Part shown: piece by piece, positions 36,701 through 47,433 of the stretch
How the letters are laid out: every line of letters starts with the position of its first letter
Numbering within the stretch: position 1 is the stretch's first letter
Origin: Pelodera strongyloides
Taxonomy: Eukaryota > Nematoda > Chromadorea > Rhabditida > Rhabditidae
Length of the DNA stretch: 64,000 nt
Direction of reading: 5' to 3'
Assembly (NCBI GenBank): GCA_036852015.1
Contig: JAANDG010000568.1
Location: 1-64,000 of the forward strand
The notes under the pieces: generated by a model
The model's database searches: none
What the model was told of the DNA's origin: nothing
The model's input: the letters and a program-made list of their open reading frames with translations, nothing else
Translations under genes and position numbers: made by a program

Positions 36701-39700
36701 TCTCACAGAGGATAACTCGGTCACAGACTACAACGGTTTCAGCACCTTTAGGACGTTTCTCGTCAAAGCACTCCTTCATCTGACTAGCGGACGTATCCAT
36801 GCTCTCCGTTGTCGTATCCTTTGTCGCTTCATATGCTATCAGGATGCCCGCTAGCAGCTCCGTCCTATAGGTCTGGATGTCAACAAGAGTAATGTTGAGT
36901 CTGGCATGACCTACACCTTTCACCAAAAGGCTCGCGTCTTTCCCACAAGCTAGAAAAGCAGGTGACTCTCCCTTCGCCCAGTGTTGTGCCGAATTATGCG
37001 TACACAACGCGAAAGGAATCACAACCTCCCATTCCGTTTCGGGTACAATTTTCCACCAAATCTGTTCCAGTGTCCGATTGAATCTCATAACCATTCCGGT
37101 CTCTCGCTTGCCATAAGCCTTTGAACATTCCCACTGAATATCCAATACCCATCTCTTTAGATGTCCACCTCCATGTACATAGTACAGTTGTCGATCCAGG
37201 ACGACACAATCTGCGGCCTTAAATCCCTCGCTGGATTCAAATACCGCCAGCTCATCCCAATTTCCCTGATCCGAATTGCTCCGCAACTGAACGAATCCAG
37301 GGTCCTGTTCCAGAGTCGAACCCCACTGGTCTTCGCCTCCAGGAACCATTTCTTTCCTCTCCTCCTCCAAGACTTCAACCATCTCCGAAAATACTTCTAG
37401 TATTGGTCCACTCGAAAGAGCTGTCCCCTGGTTCATAGAACGCTTGACATACTCGATCTTAAGGTTTTCATCTTGGAGCTCCTCGTCACTCAGGGCAACT
37501 CCACCCTGACGATTCCTCAGAATCTTCACCACGTTAGGCGTACCGTTCGCCGAAAGACAAAGAATGTCTTTCGCACTGGCTCTGATACTCCCTACGTCAC
37601 GCTTCCGACAGTCCTTCTCCAAGGCCTGTACGATTTCTCCTTTCGTCACACTCTCCCCCGCTAGAGAGCTGGTAAAAACGTCTCTTTCGATCAATCCGAA
37701 TTTCTCTGAGACGTCCAGTTGGGTCCCATTCCTGAGTCTCATCAACTCCTCTGAGTGATTCACGATTCTCCCGAACGCCATCCCGTTGCCGTCTGCAGCC
37801 ACCAGAGCGTCCTCCTTGACCACAGAATTTCTTCCTCGCAACAACAATTCTGCATCGCCCTTCCCACTCACTGGGATTATCCGCGACGCTCCCGGTATCA
37901 GCTGTACCGTTTCCTCAGGCTCAACTTTAGTACCTACTTCTGGAACGTACAGAAGAATACAGATACCAGCTGACCTCAAAGCGTTCCTCCCCAACCAAGC
38001 TTGTGGCTCAATACTCTTGACCACGTGAAACTCCACTTACTCCACACAAGTTTCCATTCCTTCACCAAAATACATTGGTAAGGTGCATCTCCCATCTAGG
38101 TTCATCCTGCCTCCAGAAGCATCTAGGATACCGTAGTCCTCTGGCTTCTCTCGCTCGAACCTGATATCTTCTTTTTCGAATTCACTGCTCTCAGTGTTTC
38201 GTTCGCACACACCGTGCGCTCCGCTCCGTCTTGCCTCCGATAAGCTCGATCATCCTCGACGGATTCCTCGACCAGAACCATTGGAAGCCACGAGTGCTTC
38301 CCTTTCCCTCGGTTCTGATCACCGCAGCCATCTCTGCACGCACAATGCATGCAACGTCAGCAAAACCTCCACCATTTCCGTGTTAGAACCATTGAAGCAT
38401 CGTAGCAGGCTCCTCGTAGTATCAGAAATCCAATAACGGTAGCGTCGCTAGCATGCTAACCGTTCCTTCCTTCTCGATAGAATTGCCTCATAGACTACAC
38501 GCAATACTAGCAAAAGCCCGTATCCTGTAGAGCTACAGCAACCCTATATACTACACACCATGCTTGACTCCATACGGCACTCCATCGAAACCTCCACTTT
38601 GGTACCAACATGCATCATCGACAACTCCAACGTAGATCACAAACGTCCTTAGTGTAGATCACAATATCCTCAGCGTAGATCACAACGTCCTCGGCCTAGT
38701 TCACCACAACATCCATGTAGAACACACACGAAGTAGAGCACCACAAGATCCACGTAGCTGACAACAACATCAAGGTAGATCACAAATCACAACCACGTAG
38801 ATCACAACAGCATCCACGTAGATCACAGCATCGTCGATCCCATTGCAGCAACATGTTCGGCCTCCACCACAACATGCCGACAAGGATCGCAGCATCCACA
38901 ACACAGACCGCGACATTCACGATCTACGTTGCAGCACGCTCGATGTCTTCCGCCACATCATCCTCGACTCCCTCCATGTGCTGATCGAGGCCACATCCAC
39001 CACGTAGACCGCCACCTCCACGGTCTGGTCTACGCAGTGACGTGCTCGATATTCGCTCGCACTCGCAGAATCCTCGTCGTCCTCGCTGTCCACGTAGACC
39101 GCCACCTCCACGGTCTGGCCTACGTTGCACACCGCATGGCCCCTGACCTGCGTCGTCATACCATCCTTGTCGAACCTCTCCACATCGCATCACGGACAGT
39201 AATCACATAAACACAAGAATGGCATTATACAGAGAAACAGAAACAACATATATACATATTAGCATACAGTAACACATGCTTTGTTAGTACAAGAAACAAA
39301 CGTGCACGGATGTTGGGTTCCTGGACTCGAGAGCAATGGGCAAGAGCAGCTCCTTGACAACCACGTAGTTGTACTCGACGGCGCCTGCATCGTCCCCGGC
39401 GGCTTGTCCTCGCCGCTCGTCTCCTCGTCCTCACTGGCGCACTCCACCATGGTCGTTCTCCTCGTTGCTCAGCATGTCGATCTGATCCTCCTCCGCACCG
39501 CAGTCCAGTGGTTGCGCACCCACTTCCTGCAGATAGGTGACCTCCAATCGATCAAGCAACGATGCTTCTGAGCTGAAAGCAAAACACAGCAAGCAAAAGC
39601 ATGGAAAAAAAAACACCGCAACTCCGACAAAGCACGAGACATTAACAGTTAGATTACATAGACTGGAATTAGTAGGGTCCAAACCATTTCGGCCCCCAGT

Positions 39701-42482
39701 TGGAACAAAAGGTGTTGTACCGGAGTACAGCCTTCTGCCCTTGCACCAATATAAAATTAGCGATAGATTAAACAATTAGAATTAGAACGAATATCTAAGG
39801 GAATCTTCCACGAAAGATCCCAAGTAAAGTATGGACCTAACGTCCAGCCAAGTAATCAAATGTGAACATATATACAGACAAAGACAACAATTGTAGTGAC
39901 GTACACAAACACGGGTAAACATAAAATATTTACTTTGATTTAAATTATAATAAACTATACGGAACAATGCTTATTTACAGTAAGATATATAAATTGTAAC
40001 TTCTAAATTAATATACGGGATAATGATAAACCTATAAAAATCTAATCAATAACTAGAGATAAAGACATGTCGAACTGACTAGTGACAAGTCACCGAGTGA
40101 CTCCCACTCAGGCCATAGCGACCTTATATACACGAACAGAAACAGGCGCGAAACTACCCGCGCGCTAGACACAATTGTAACTGCGGTTAATTGCCTAATT
40201 GCCCGAGGCAGGCACTGTACCACAGCGTAATTAACACAACAAACTACAAGTTGTAGACTACAAGGTTACGGTATCTAGATAGCATAATAGCAACTTAACA
40301 TAATATACCCTATCTTCCTACTTCGCTACAAAAATTGAAGATCAGGGACAAATTTGAATTTAGTACAGATATTCGCGTGCAAGTAGCTAATACGTGTAAT
40401 AATTCAAATTTGTTCCTGATCTTCACTTTTTGTAGCGAGTTTCTCAATGAGTTTCTATATGGAAAGTGAAAGCCGCCCTGAATGATTTTTTGAGGTGTTT
40501 CGTGCTTCCGAAACAGCATTAACTACTCAATAAGATATCCTAAACACTAAATACTGTAACCCCCTTCAGCGAGTGCATGCAGAACAAGCCACTCGACGTA
40601 TCAAGGAATTGGAGGATGAAATTGAATCTTTATGTGGGAAACTAGATGGAGAATCCTCTGCCAGAACTAGGGATCAGATGGTGAGACTATTTTCTCTGTG
40701 GGCATGATTCTTGATTCGGTACAAAGCAGGCAATCTTCAGTTTTTTGTCTTTCTATATCTTTCAGACCACTCCCACGTCTAAATTTCTTGTCTTTATTTT
40801 ATAGCCTGATTGTTCCAATTACATATATTTCCATATAATTAGCTGCTCAGGCCAGTATATGTTTTGCGGAAGTTGCAGTTGAGTGAGTGGTGAAATCTTA
40901 AATAATAAGAATGCAAATTTATGTCACTGATTGTTCCCGATAACAGACTCTCAAGTTTTCAATATGTAATTTTTCCCGTGACGGTTTATTAATTTGTGAC
41001 TGTTCAGGTGTGGGAGACTGAGAAGGAAGATTACGATAGGCGGTTGGAGGAAATGGTGGGTAATTGTAATTACCCATTCATGACAATTACAAGTATACTG
41101 TATTAGTGGTGTATTGCTCGACTTTGTTATTCTAAGCTTTGTGTACTGTATTATCATATTCGACAAAGACCATCACGTATTTTCATTATTTATTGATGCT
41201 ATCGAAGTTTTGCTAGTTTTGTACTTGTAGGTTAGTCTTTGGTTTAGTCGGCTAGATGTAACAGTAACATAGCCTAACATAACCTTGATTGTTTGTCGTT
41301 TTTCTTAGGCTTAGGTTTACTACTTACTCATTACTTACACTTTAGATGCGTAAGGAAGAAACGTTGTCCGAATTGTTATCCCATGGTTCCAATTCCAATA
41401 ATATGGTCGCCGACGCTGTAACAAGCACTGAAGATGATGAAGACTTGTTTGTGGAGAATGTGGAGAGACGCGTGAGTTAATATTACTGATTTTGAAAAGG
41501 CAATGAGACCATTTGAGAGGGAGAGAAGGAAATTTATGTCACTGTTTATGTGACATAAATTTGTTTATGTGACAAGGTAGCTTATACCGGGGCGGGGGCG
41601 CTTTGACTTTTAGTAACTACAAATCTATAGTACTAGTATTACAATTATTGTATAGTATTACAATTAGTGGTACACTACAAACTACAAACCTATTTGCAAA
41701 TTGGCGTCTAGCGCATGTTTGAACTTATGAACATGTATGTACTATGGTTGTAGATCATATACCTTGCGAATTTGTTCTAGTTTTCTATATATTTCAGTAG
41801 CTATATTTTCAGAGTAATAGCGAAGGCAACTGGCAACAGAGAAGTGAATACCGACCTCAAGAAACAGTTTTACCCTTTTCTTCTTTCGAGTTCTTTGACT
41901 TTGATGAGCGCTGGAGGTACGCGCCTTTTTGATGTGACTTGTAGTTCTGATATTTTACGCGCTTCTGGTGACCGTTTTGGTTTCTAAATCGTTCAATTGG
42001 ACACGCCGCAAAAAGTTTGGTCGATTTCCTTGTGTTTGAGCGGAAAAAAGTCAAGCGATGTTATGGTATGTTGAAGTCCACTTGCCGATTTTCAGAGGTC
42101 CATTTGGTGTGCGTCAAATGCAGGAATGGTATCGTAAGGGCTATTTTCCCGGAGACTTGGAGATACGAATCGACGGAACTAAGTTGTTTGTTTACACCGT
42201 GGGTAAGTGATTTACATACGCAAGTTGTATTTGAATCGTGTCCGTAAGTGCATGTGCAAGAAACTGGGGTTGGGGGCTATTGACTCGCTGTTGTTCTAGA
42301 CTTTTGCCCTAGTAAAGGTTTTTAAGCCTTTCGCTATAAGTGATAGTCTGGCTGGGATTCCTACTATTTTTGATCAGGCAATTTAAAGTCAACAAAAAAT
42401 ACCGACCTCATATGTGATTTTCTTTTCAGCACAGCTGATAGCAAGGAATGGGCGGGAGTGCCCATTTGTGTTTCTGAAGTAA
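27718..42482 (+). CDS. Long coiled-coil protein with C-terminal GYF domain
   Basis: Twenty-five exons give about 708 residues: 27718-27756, 28059-28148, 28485-28562, 28804-28932, 29071-29187, 29348-29437, 29821-29904, 30384-30470, 30847-30930, 31457-31567, 32225-32272, 32496-32558, 32941-33051, 33573-33665, 33826-33936, 34250-34324, 34684-34752, 34995-35030, 35211-35273, 40570-40680, 41008-41055, 41346-41471, 41813-41916, 42096-42202, 42430-42482 (TAA). Introns 1-22 are all phase 0. Residues 14-580 are almost continuous Glu/Lys/Leu coiled coil, interrupted by an Ala/Pro linker (about 70-112) that holds LKPE. Residues 646-690 form a GYF domain: FEFFDFDERW, then RGPFGVRQMQEWYRKGYFP and DLEIR match the hallmark GPF-x4-M-x2-W-x3-GYF. 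GYF domains bind proline-rich peptides, so this is probably a scaffold or adaptor (inference). The intron after exon 19 holds a 4.8-kb LTR retrotransposon. Exon sets 11-13 and 18-20 look like duplicates. Confidence 0.85.
29213..29228 (+). repeat. Run of 16 G
   Basis: Uninterrupted guanine tract 25 nt past the donor of gene 4 exon 5. Confidence 0.9.
29549..29718. repeat. MITE family D, copy 2
   Basis: Almost identical to the copy at 8025, about 170 bp, in an intron of gene 4. Confidence 0.9.
29919..30087. repeat. MITE family E, copy 3
   Basis: GCGTAAATGGATTTGG ... CCGGAGGTGGTTCGTGCG, close to the 10190 copy. Confidence 0.8.
30302..30350. repeat. MITE family C fragment
   Basis: Single arm TTAAAGCCGAATACCGGCCG only. 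Confidence 0.6.
30500..30690. repeat. Palindromic GC-rich element family H, copy 1
   Basis: CCGCGTCCGCGGGGAAAAATT ... arms inverted as TTTCCCGCGGACGCG at about 30633; core of AGACCGAGAGAAACAATCC type. Confidence 0.65.
31618..31730. repeat. Dispersed repeat family F, copy 2 (inverted)
   Basis: Reverse complement of 18848-18958 with few mismatches. Confidence 0.75.
32015..32195. repeat. MITE family C, copy 4
   Basis: TTAAAGCGAAATACCGGCCG ... CAGTATCTCGCTTTAA, near-complete palindrome. Confidence 0.85.
32300..32415 (+). repeat. Degenerate minisatellite
   Basis: Repeated TGTCTAACTGTGTTCTATA-like units with variation, in a gene 4 intron. Confidence 0.55.
32677..32796. repeat. MITE family B, copy 4
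   Basis: ACCATATTCACCACTCTG ... GAATTGAGTGATGAGCAT, in an intron of gene 4. Confidence 0.8.
33075..33422. repeat. Palindromic element with TTTAAAGGGAATATGTA ends
   Basis: TTTAAAGGGAATATGTAGGC at the left is mirrored by CATACATATTCCCTTTAA at the right. A related single end occurs near 5884. Confidence 0.6.
34925..34970. repeat. MITE family C fragment
   Basis: Single arm: TGTACATTTCAAAAAACCGG then ATCTCTTTAAA. Confidence 0.5.
35470..35544. repeat. Left part of a palindromic element split by the LTR retrotransposon
   Basis: CCCATTCAGCGCGGCTTTC, then TTGAAACTCGC, is the reverse complement (with mismatches) of the sequence at 40430-40485. The two arms were one palindrome before the insertion. 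Confidence 0.75.
35545..36398 (-). repeat. 3' LTR (854 bp, with internal duplication)
   Basis: Matches the other LTR almost base for base, but a 229-bp segment (about 35705-35933) is repeated in tandem at about 35934-36162. That fully accounts for the length difference. Confidence 0.9.
36525..38250 (-). pseudogene. Retrotransposon pol remnant: protease end joined to integrase end
   Basis: A 503-codon open stretch (36525-38036) begins with EFHVVKSIEPQAWLGRNALR, typical of the C-terminal half of a retropepsin (hydrophobic then GRNAL). Upstream the same frame continues to about 38.25 kb but carries an in-frame TAA at 38037-38039. The distal part has integrase C-terminal features: GMVMRFNRTLEQ, a Trp-spaced segment, and GESPAFLACGKD. 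The polymerase and RNase H domains expected between them are missing, so the element cannot be autonomous. The affiliation is to Ty3/gypsy by domain order and motif style. Confidence 0.75.
38430..39697 (-). other. Degenerate gag/leader region of the LTR element
   Basis: No long intact gag frame is present. Short minus-strand ORFs rich in Glu/Asp lie at 39259-39560. The stretch 38600-39200 is a degenerate tandem repeat built on CACGTAGATCACAAC and CACGTAGACCGCCACCTCC units, which interrupts coding potential. Confidence 0.5.
39698..40322 (-). repeat. 5' LTR (625 bp)
   Basis: Shares its whole length with the left LTR, apart from the 229-bp duplication there. The near identity points to a recent insertion. 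Confidence 0.9.
40323..40490. repeat. Right part of the same palindromic element
   Basis: TCGCTACAAAAATTGAAGAT at 40323 mirrors ATCTTCACTTTTTGTAGCGA ending at 40437. The outer arm then mirrors 35470-35544 across the LTR element. Confidence 0.75.
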
Positions 42483-43507
42483 TGCTTGGCTTCGTTCCTT
42501 TCGTGTCGAGGTATTTTGGTTTTGAGCCAGTTTTGAAATGGTACCTGCCTACAGTATTAGAATGAGTAGATAAATTTCGAGTACGAAACCACTGATGTAT
42601 GATTTCTATGATTCCTTTATGATCATCAAGTTTCCTGTAGTTTCGTGTTCACTGTAAAAGTGGCTTGATTAATATACAGCTTTAAAATAACCTACTAATT
42701 GTAAGAGAAACGAGAATGATAATTGTTTATTCAGGTTTTTTTAGTATTAGAGCCTCCTAGCTTTATTATTCTCACTAAACTATTACTAAACACTAGCCTA
42801 CTAACGTACTAAGAATAGAGAATGTTTGTATCATGACCGCATGCATTCGTTTTTTATTTATTCCTGAGAGAATCTGTTGTGAATTTGAATATTGCGACTA
42901 GCTGGCAATGAGTTTTAAAAGAAAATGAGAGATTATTTGAATTTTGTCGTTTGTTTGTAAACTTTTCTCTCATAATATCATATCATTCCTTGCCTGATTT
43001 CGTTGTTACTTACATTATCGTGGTTCATTTGTGTAATAAGCGTACTATTAACTTGGACTAATTAATTAATGTTATCGGTAGTAGTGTTCTATTTCTGCTG
43101 TAAATACATTCATAATTTATCGGGTTTATATTTTTTCCCTATTATTTTCTTTCCCTTTATTTGCGTGGAATTTTTTGAAAATAATTCGCCTATGCCTGTC
43201 TTTAAACTCGTGATGTTCACGGATGAAACTCCGCCCATCGCCGCTTACAAAGTGAGGGTCCGCCAGAGCTACGCGGAAGGTGCGCCATAGGTGCGCGATC
43301 TGGTATGAGCCCACCTGTGGCGCTCCCGCGCGCACTCTAGAGGGGACCGTTCCCGCTATGCCTACCCCTATTTTCGTGCTGGGCGACGGCGCGGAGTTTC
43401 GCGTTGTTACTTGTAAATCAAATATCTTTATGACATATGTTTTATTATGGGAGCAGGGTCGTAGAATAACATTTGTTTCCCATGAACTGTATGTACATAT
43501 TTTTTTT

Positions 43508-43513
43508 AATAAA
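43508..43513 (+). terminator. Poly(A) signal of gene 4
   Basis: TTTTAATAAAGTT lies about 1.03 kb past the stop and 303 nt before the next ATG. Confidence 0.45.
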
Positions 43514-43797
43514 GTTTGTTTGAAAATGTTGAGTTCCTGGTTTATTGTGGTTATGCACCAAGTTTGTTGTACGTGGATTTTGTTACCGGTTATTAATGCA
43601 AAGTTAAAGTTTTATTGAGGGAGACTATTTTTTTGAAAATCGTGTTCCGTTCCGATGTAGCTTAATCTGTGGTAACACCTAATGCATGGCTATGGTCTAG
43701 TGTATTATCTTGTGGTGATTGCTGATTTGAACCTTACTGGGTAGTGGGTTAGTTTAATGAATTTCAGCTAAAACTCCTTTCCATAATATTAATTTTT

Positions 43798-43815
43798 AGA
43801 TTTCACTGAAGACCA
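43798..43815 (+). promoter_or_regulatory. Acceptor-like AG before the RING gene
   Basis: ATTTTTAG ends at 43799, 16 nt before the ATG at 43816. Confidence 0.45.
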
Positions 43816-46232
43816 ATGAGAGAAACCTGGGAAGATACCAGTGAACATTCCATAGATATGAATGACCAGGAGCTCTTGGATGAAGTGAGGGACGAGCTTG
43901 GAGAAGACGATTATGGGGTAAGCTTTCTGGATTACAAACGATTACTTGACACCGGGTACCTGTGTAGCTTGTGTTAAAGCGAAATACCGGCCGGTTTTTG
44001 AAACGCATCGCGGACTTTTTACGTGTTTATGCTAATTTGTTCGAACTTAGCTATATTTTTTATTCTAATTATGTTCATTTGCATACGCTGCATTAGAATG
44101 CCGGTGTACTCGATGCGTTTCTAAAAGGCCGGTATTTCGCTTTAGTGTTAACATCTAGTTTAGAGGTTCCCAACAGTTGGCTCTAGTTATCTAATGTATG
44201 TGTTAATTGAATTTCTTTTCATTTCAGAGTCGCAAAACTTATGAAGAATCCGATGCCGATGTGACTTTTTCTTTACCGGAATTGGTCCGGATAAGTGAGG
44301 ACTGTTTCCGCTGTCCGATTTGTCTGGAACTGCTCACGGATACGGTAGCTGCTATGGTTGGTACCGTATTTTCCTCATCTTACTGTACATGGTCTTGTTC
44401 GCTTGCAGTCGTCGTACCATAGCTGCCATGGTTTGCACCTTAATTTTGCCCTTCTTACTGCAGTTTGCCTACTTGTTGTCCTACGGTAGCTGTGCTGAAG
44501 AACTATGCCACTCATTGAATTAAAGAGTGTACGCAATTTAGCTGCGGCGGTTTATTTTTAGAGTCTAACCCCGCGTATTTTGTTGTTTCTGATGCATACC
44601 CTGCTCAATTTCTCGAGGAACGGGGTGTCAAGTTATTATCGTTTTTCCAAAAATGGCTGTATTCCTTGCAGGATTGTCTTCATCGTTTTTGTTCGGATTG
44701 TGTGTCAACCTGGCTACAGAAGGGCAGCAAAGAATGTCCAGTTTGCAAGAAGAAGATTGCCACACGAAGGTCGCTGAGAGCTGATGATAATATGAATCAG
44801 GTTATCCAAGCGGTAAGTATACCAGGCGATTACGGTGGATCGAATTATCTGGATTAAAATTTAAAAGTGCGCCTTACCATTAGCTAATTGCGCCGGTTTG
44901 TTTACGTATGTTATGTCAGAGGATCTACGCGAATGTTCCATTATCTTCGGTACATATCATTAGGAAACTTTGAACAGTGTACTGTATAACTTTCGAATAA
45001 TATATTTTTTCGCTACTGGTTGATGAGGAACTCGAGCTAGGGTGCCGACTGCCGACTACCGTCTAAACACCTTCTTTTTTTACTACTTGTACTTTACAGG
45101 TTTGGCCGGATCGGCGTGTATTCGAGCGCGCTGTCGACGCGGTTTCGCGTCGTACTGTAGCGGAAGCGGACACAGAAGGGGTGGATGTTGAGAGTATAGA
45201 GAACACACGAATACCGTACTGGAGCAGAATGGTGTCGAACTTGGCATCGAATAACGAGCAGGTTGCCTCCGGTGGTTCTAGCAACTCATCACATACTGAT
45301 GAGATCGAGGAGGAGCAAGAGGTTGAGGACTATGAAGAGGAGCTCGAGGTAAGGGGTTTGGATGTACGGGGATTTTGTGTCGAGGGGAGGGATTGCAACT
45401 ATTGAATTGTGTAATTGTACTACGTTCTGTGGCGCGCAGCGCGGAAATGCGTAACCGCGTCCGCGGAAAACAGATGGCTTTTTAACATAGGAAAGGCGGA
45501 GACGCAGAACGGAGGTTCCTCTGTGTCTCGAATGTTTTAATGCAATTTTGAGAAATCTTTTCCCGCGGAAGCGTCTACGCATTTCCGCGCTGCGCGCCGA
45601 GGACCAGAGTAGTGGATAAATGCTAATTGACGAGAGGTTGTAATGGGGAGCTAGTACGATGGGTTGTTTCTTCCCTCCGACTACCGTATTTACTACTTGC
45701 GAGTTGCCTAATTAATCTGAACAAGTTGCAGCGTTTGGAAGAGGAAGCTTTCGTGGCTGGGGTCGCAGAATGGCCGGACGATATTGGTAAGCTCTTTTTA
45801 GTTTATTGAACTTATATTCAACAATTCAACTCTTTATTCGCAGATAGGGAGGTGATAGAACATGTATATGATAGAACTGTTAAGGGCGAAAGGCCCTTAT
45901 TAGAAGCCCACACTGTGGATATTTCTCCAAAGGTGCGCCAAATATGCGCCATATTTGCGCTGCGCGCGTTTTCTACCTCGAGTGCGCTTGCATGGCGGTG
46001 AGATAGAGAGGGGAGAGGGAGAGAGAGAGATAGAGAGAACCACATGTCATCTTATTTAGAGTGTGCGTCAACAACGGATAGCTCGTCCAGTTCTGACTAC
46101 GGTGGTTTGTCTTCAGAAGGGGACACCGATTTTTCGTCCGATATTGAGGATATAGAAGATTCCGATGTGGATGGCCGGGATGGCCCTGACGAAACCTCTA
46201 GCCAAATTTCGGAAGGCTTCGCAATCACTTAG
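43816..46232 (+). CDS. RING1/RING2-like RING finger E3 ligase (Polycomb PRC1 type)
   Basis: Exons: 43816-43917, 44228-44356, 44672-44812, 45100-45348, 45732-45786, then alternative ends. The chosen end is 46060-46232 (phase fits, acceptor TTATTTAG), giving about 282 residues with an acidic Ser-rich tail. An exon 45844-45932 also fits exon 5 in phase; reading on from it ends at TGA 45999-46001. The C3HC4 RING ligands are C63, C66, C79, H81, C84, C87, C99 and C102. LPELVRISEDCFRCPIC, DCLHRFCSDC and KKKIATRRSLRADDNM strongly resemble RING1/RING2, which ubiquitylate histone H2A in PRC1 (family knowledge). The flank VWPDRRVFERAVDAVSRR resembles the segment after the RING in RING2. The donor GCTATG|GTTGGT at 44357 was chosen because it keeps 12 residues between C66 and C79. 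The C-terminal RAWUL domain of RING1/2 is not recognisable here. The 3' exons are duplicated at 57.9-58.3 kb. Confidence 0.85.
43974..44144. repeat. MITE family C, copy 5
   Basis: TTAAAGCGAAATACCGGCCG ... GGCCGGTATTTCGCTTTA, in intron 1 of the RING gene. Confidence 0.85.
45425..45605. repeat. Palindromic GC-rich element family H, copy 2
   Basis: GGCGCGCAGCGCGGAAATGCG ends inverted as CGCATTTCCGCGCTGCGCGCC. The duplicated segment starts inside this element. Confidence 0.8.
45844..46001 (+). CDS. Alternative 3' exon of the RING gene
   Basis: After acceptor TTCGCAG this segment reads in frame with exon 5 (phase 1) as DREVIEHVYDRTVKGERPL and continues to a TGA at 45999-46001. A possible GTGCGC donor at 45933 would end it in phase 0. 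It competes with the acidic terminal exon at 46060, which also needs phase 1. A near-identical copy lies at 57967-58055. Which end is used cannot be told without transcripts. Confidence 0.45.
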
Positions 46233-47316
46233 ACGTAAATTAGACGTAAATACCTTTAAAAGAGAATTGAACTCCACGGGTGTAACCATAGTTTGTGTCT
46301 TATGTGCCTGCGCCTAAAGGTTCGTCGGTAACGTCATGTTCTAGAAATTAGCGATACCGCTGAAAAATTTCTCTATCCAACTTTCGGAAGGCGTTTTAAC
46401 CCATAGGCGTAGTTGTATGTGTAACCTTTTCATTTAGGGATACGATGTGTATGTATATACCTATGTATTGTTTTGTCAACATTGTGTCTCAGCAACTGTC
46501 TTGATACATTTTTTGCCTTATTCGTAATTTATGACTTTGACATATGTGTGTAATACGGCATTAGCATTGCCTTTTTAGTTAGATCTCATTTGCTAGGTTT
46601 TCAAAGATTTGTGTGAAATTTTTTATGAAGAGATACCCCTGCAAAGAGTCACTTTTATGAGTTTTTGAGAGCTCTCACTACATTTGAGAGCTCTTTTAGT
46701 CTATTAACAGTGTTGGCAAGGCTATAATTTTGCTAATTTTATTATCGTTGTACATTCAGTCGTTTACAAAAATGCGGAATACATTTTTTTACTCAATATG
46801 GACTTCTGACTACTACTTATTCTGCTAAATTATAGCAATTTCGTAACGAAATTACTGTTTTGTGTAGTTTGATCCGTGTTTCAATTTTCTTCGCTTATTT
46901 TCCTTGCTTATCTAAATCGTAATCAATTTTCTAATCGCATTTTCTAATGTCTTCAATTCTGTTTTAATTGTAATTTTAATCTGCCTAATGGAACATAGTT
47001 GCGAGTTCTTTGCTGTCTGCCTACTGTGGCCCTCTCGTTCCACAAAGCCACGCCCACCAATTTAGCGCGCGAAGATTAGACTACATTAACATATGATTGA
47101 TTGACATGCAAATCGACTATATTTCCCTTTGTGTTTTTGAAGTCCACGTGTGCTTATCTAAAAATTCTATGTTTACGTTTCGTTTAGTATAATTACCCAT
47201 TTTTCGCTTAGGTTTTGATATTATTAGTTTGGCGGACGTATCTGTACGACCAGACTCATGTTCGTTTTTATGGATTATCATTTGCTTTTAGCTTTATTAT
47301 TGAGCTTGTATTCCAG

Positions 47317-47433
47317 AAATGACTGGACTCCATTGTGATGTGATGTGCGTCAACGCGTTGTGGAACCCACTGAAGGAAGGAGCTACTTCTCATGTGGAAA
47401 ATAGGATCGTGTTGGATCAGACTCATGCAAAAT
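47317..47433 (+). CDS. Possible downstream exon, copy 1 (phase 1 to phase 1)
   Basis: The segment is bounded by TATTCCAG and GTAAGT and stays open as MTGLHCDV...HVENRIVLDQTHAK. It is compatible in phase with RING exon 5 but not with the acidic terminal exon. The copy at 59472-59576 is 12 nt shorter through two separate indels (5 and 7 nt). The frame therefore differs only between them and is restored afterwards. No following exon could be placed. Confidence 0.35.

Larger units (their letters stand above)
35545..40322 (-). mobile_element. Defective Ty3/gypsy-like LTR retrotransposon
   Basis: Two LTRs flank about 3.3 kb. The termini read AGT..ACT on the minus strand. The element is flanked by TCGC at 35541-35544 and at 40323-40326, a 4-bp target duplication. 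A purine tract (GGAGGAGGAG, minus strand) abuts the left LTR inside the element. A candidate primer-binding site (GGGGGCCGAAATGG) abuts the right LTR, so the element runs right to left. The interior keeps protease and integrase remnants, but no reverse transcriptase or RNase H was found. It lies in the intron after exon 19 of the GYF gene, antisense to it. Confidence 0.9.

Noticed and set aside
38917..39210. Overlapping ORFs with VEVAVYV/TVEVAVYV repeats on both strands
   Set aside because: Products of the minisatellite inside the LTR element, open by repeat periodicity.
46044..46232. Independent small gene starting at ATG 46044
   Set aside because: The acceptor TTATTTAG inside it joins in phase to RING exon 5, so it is better explained as the 3' terminal exon.
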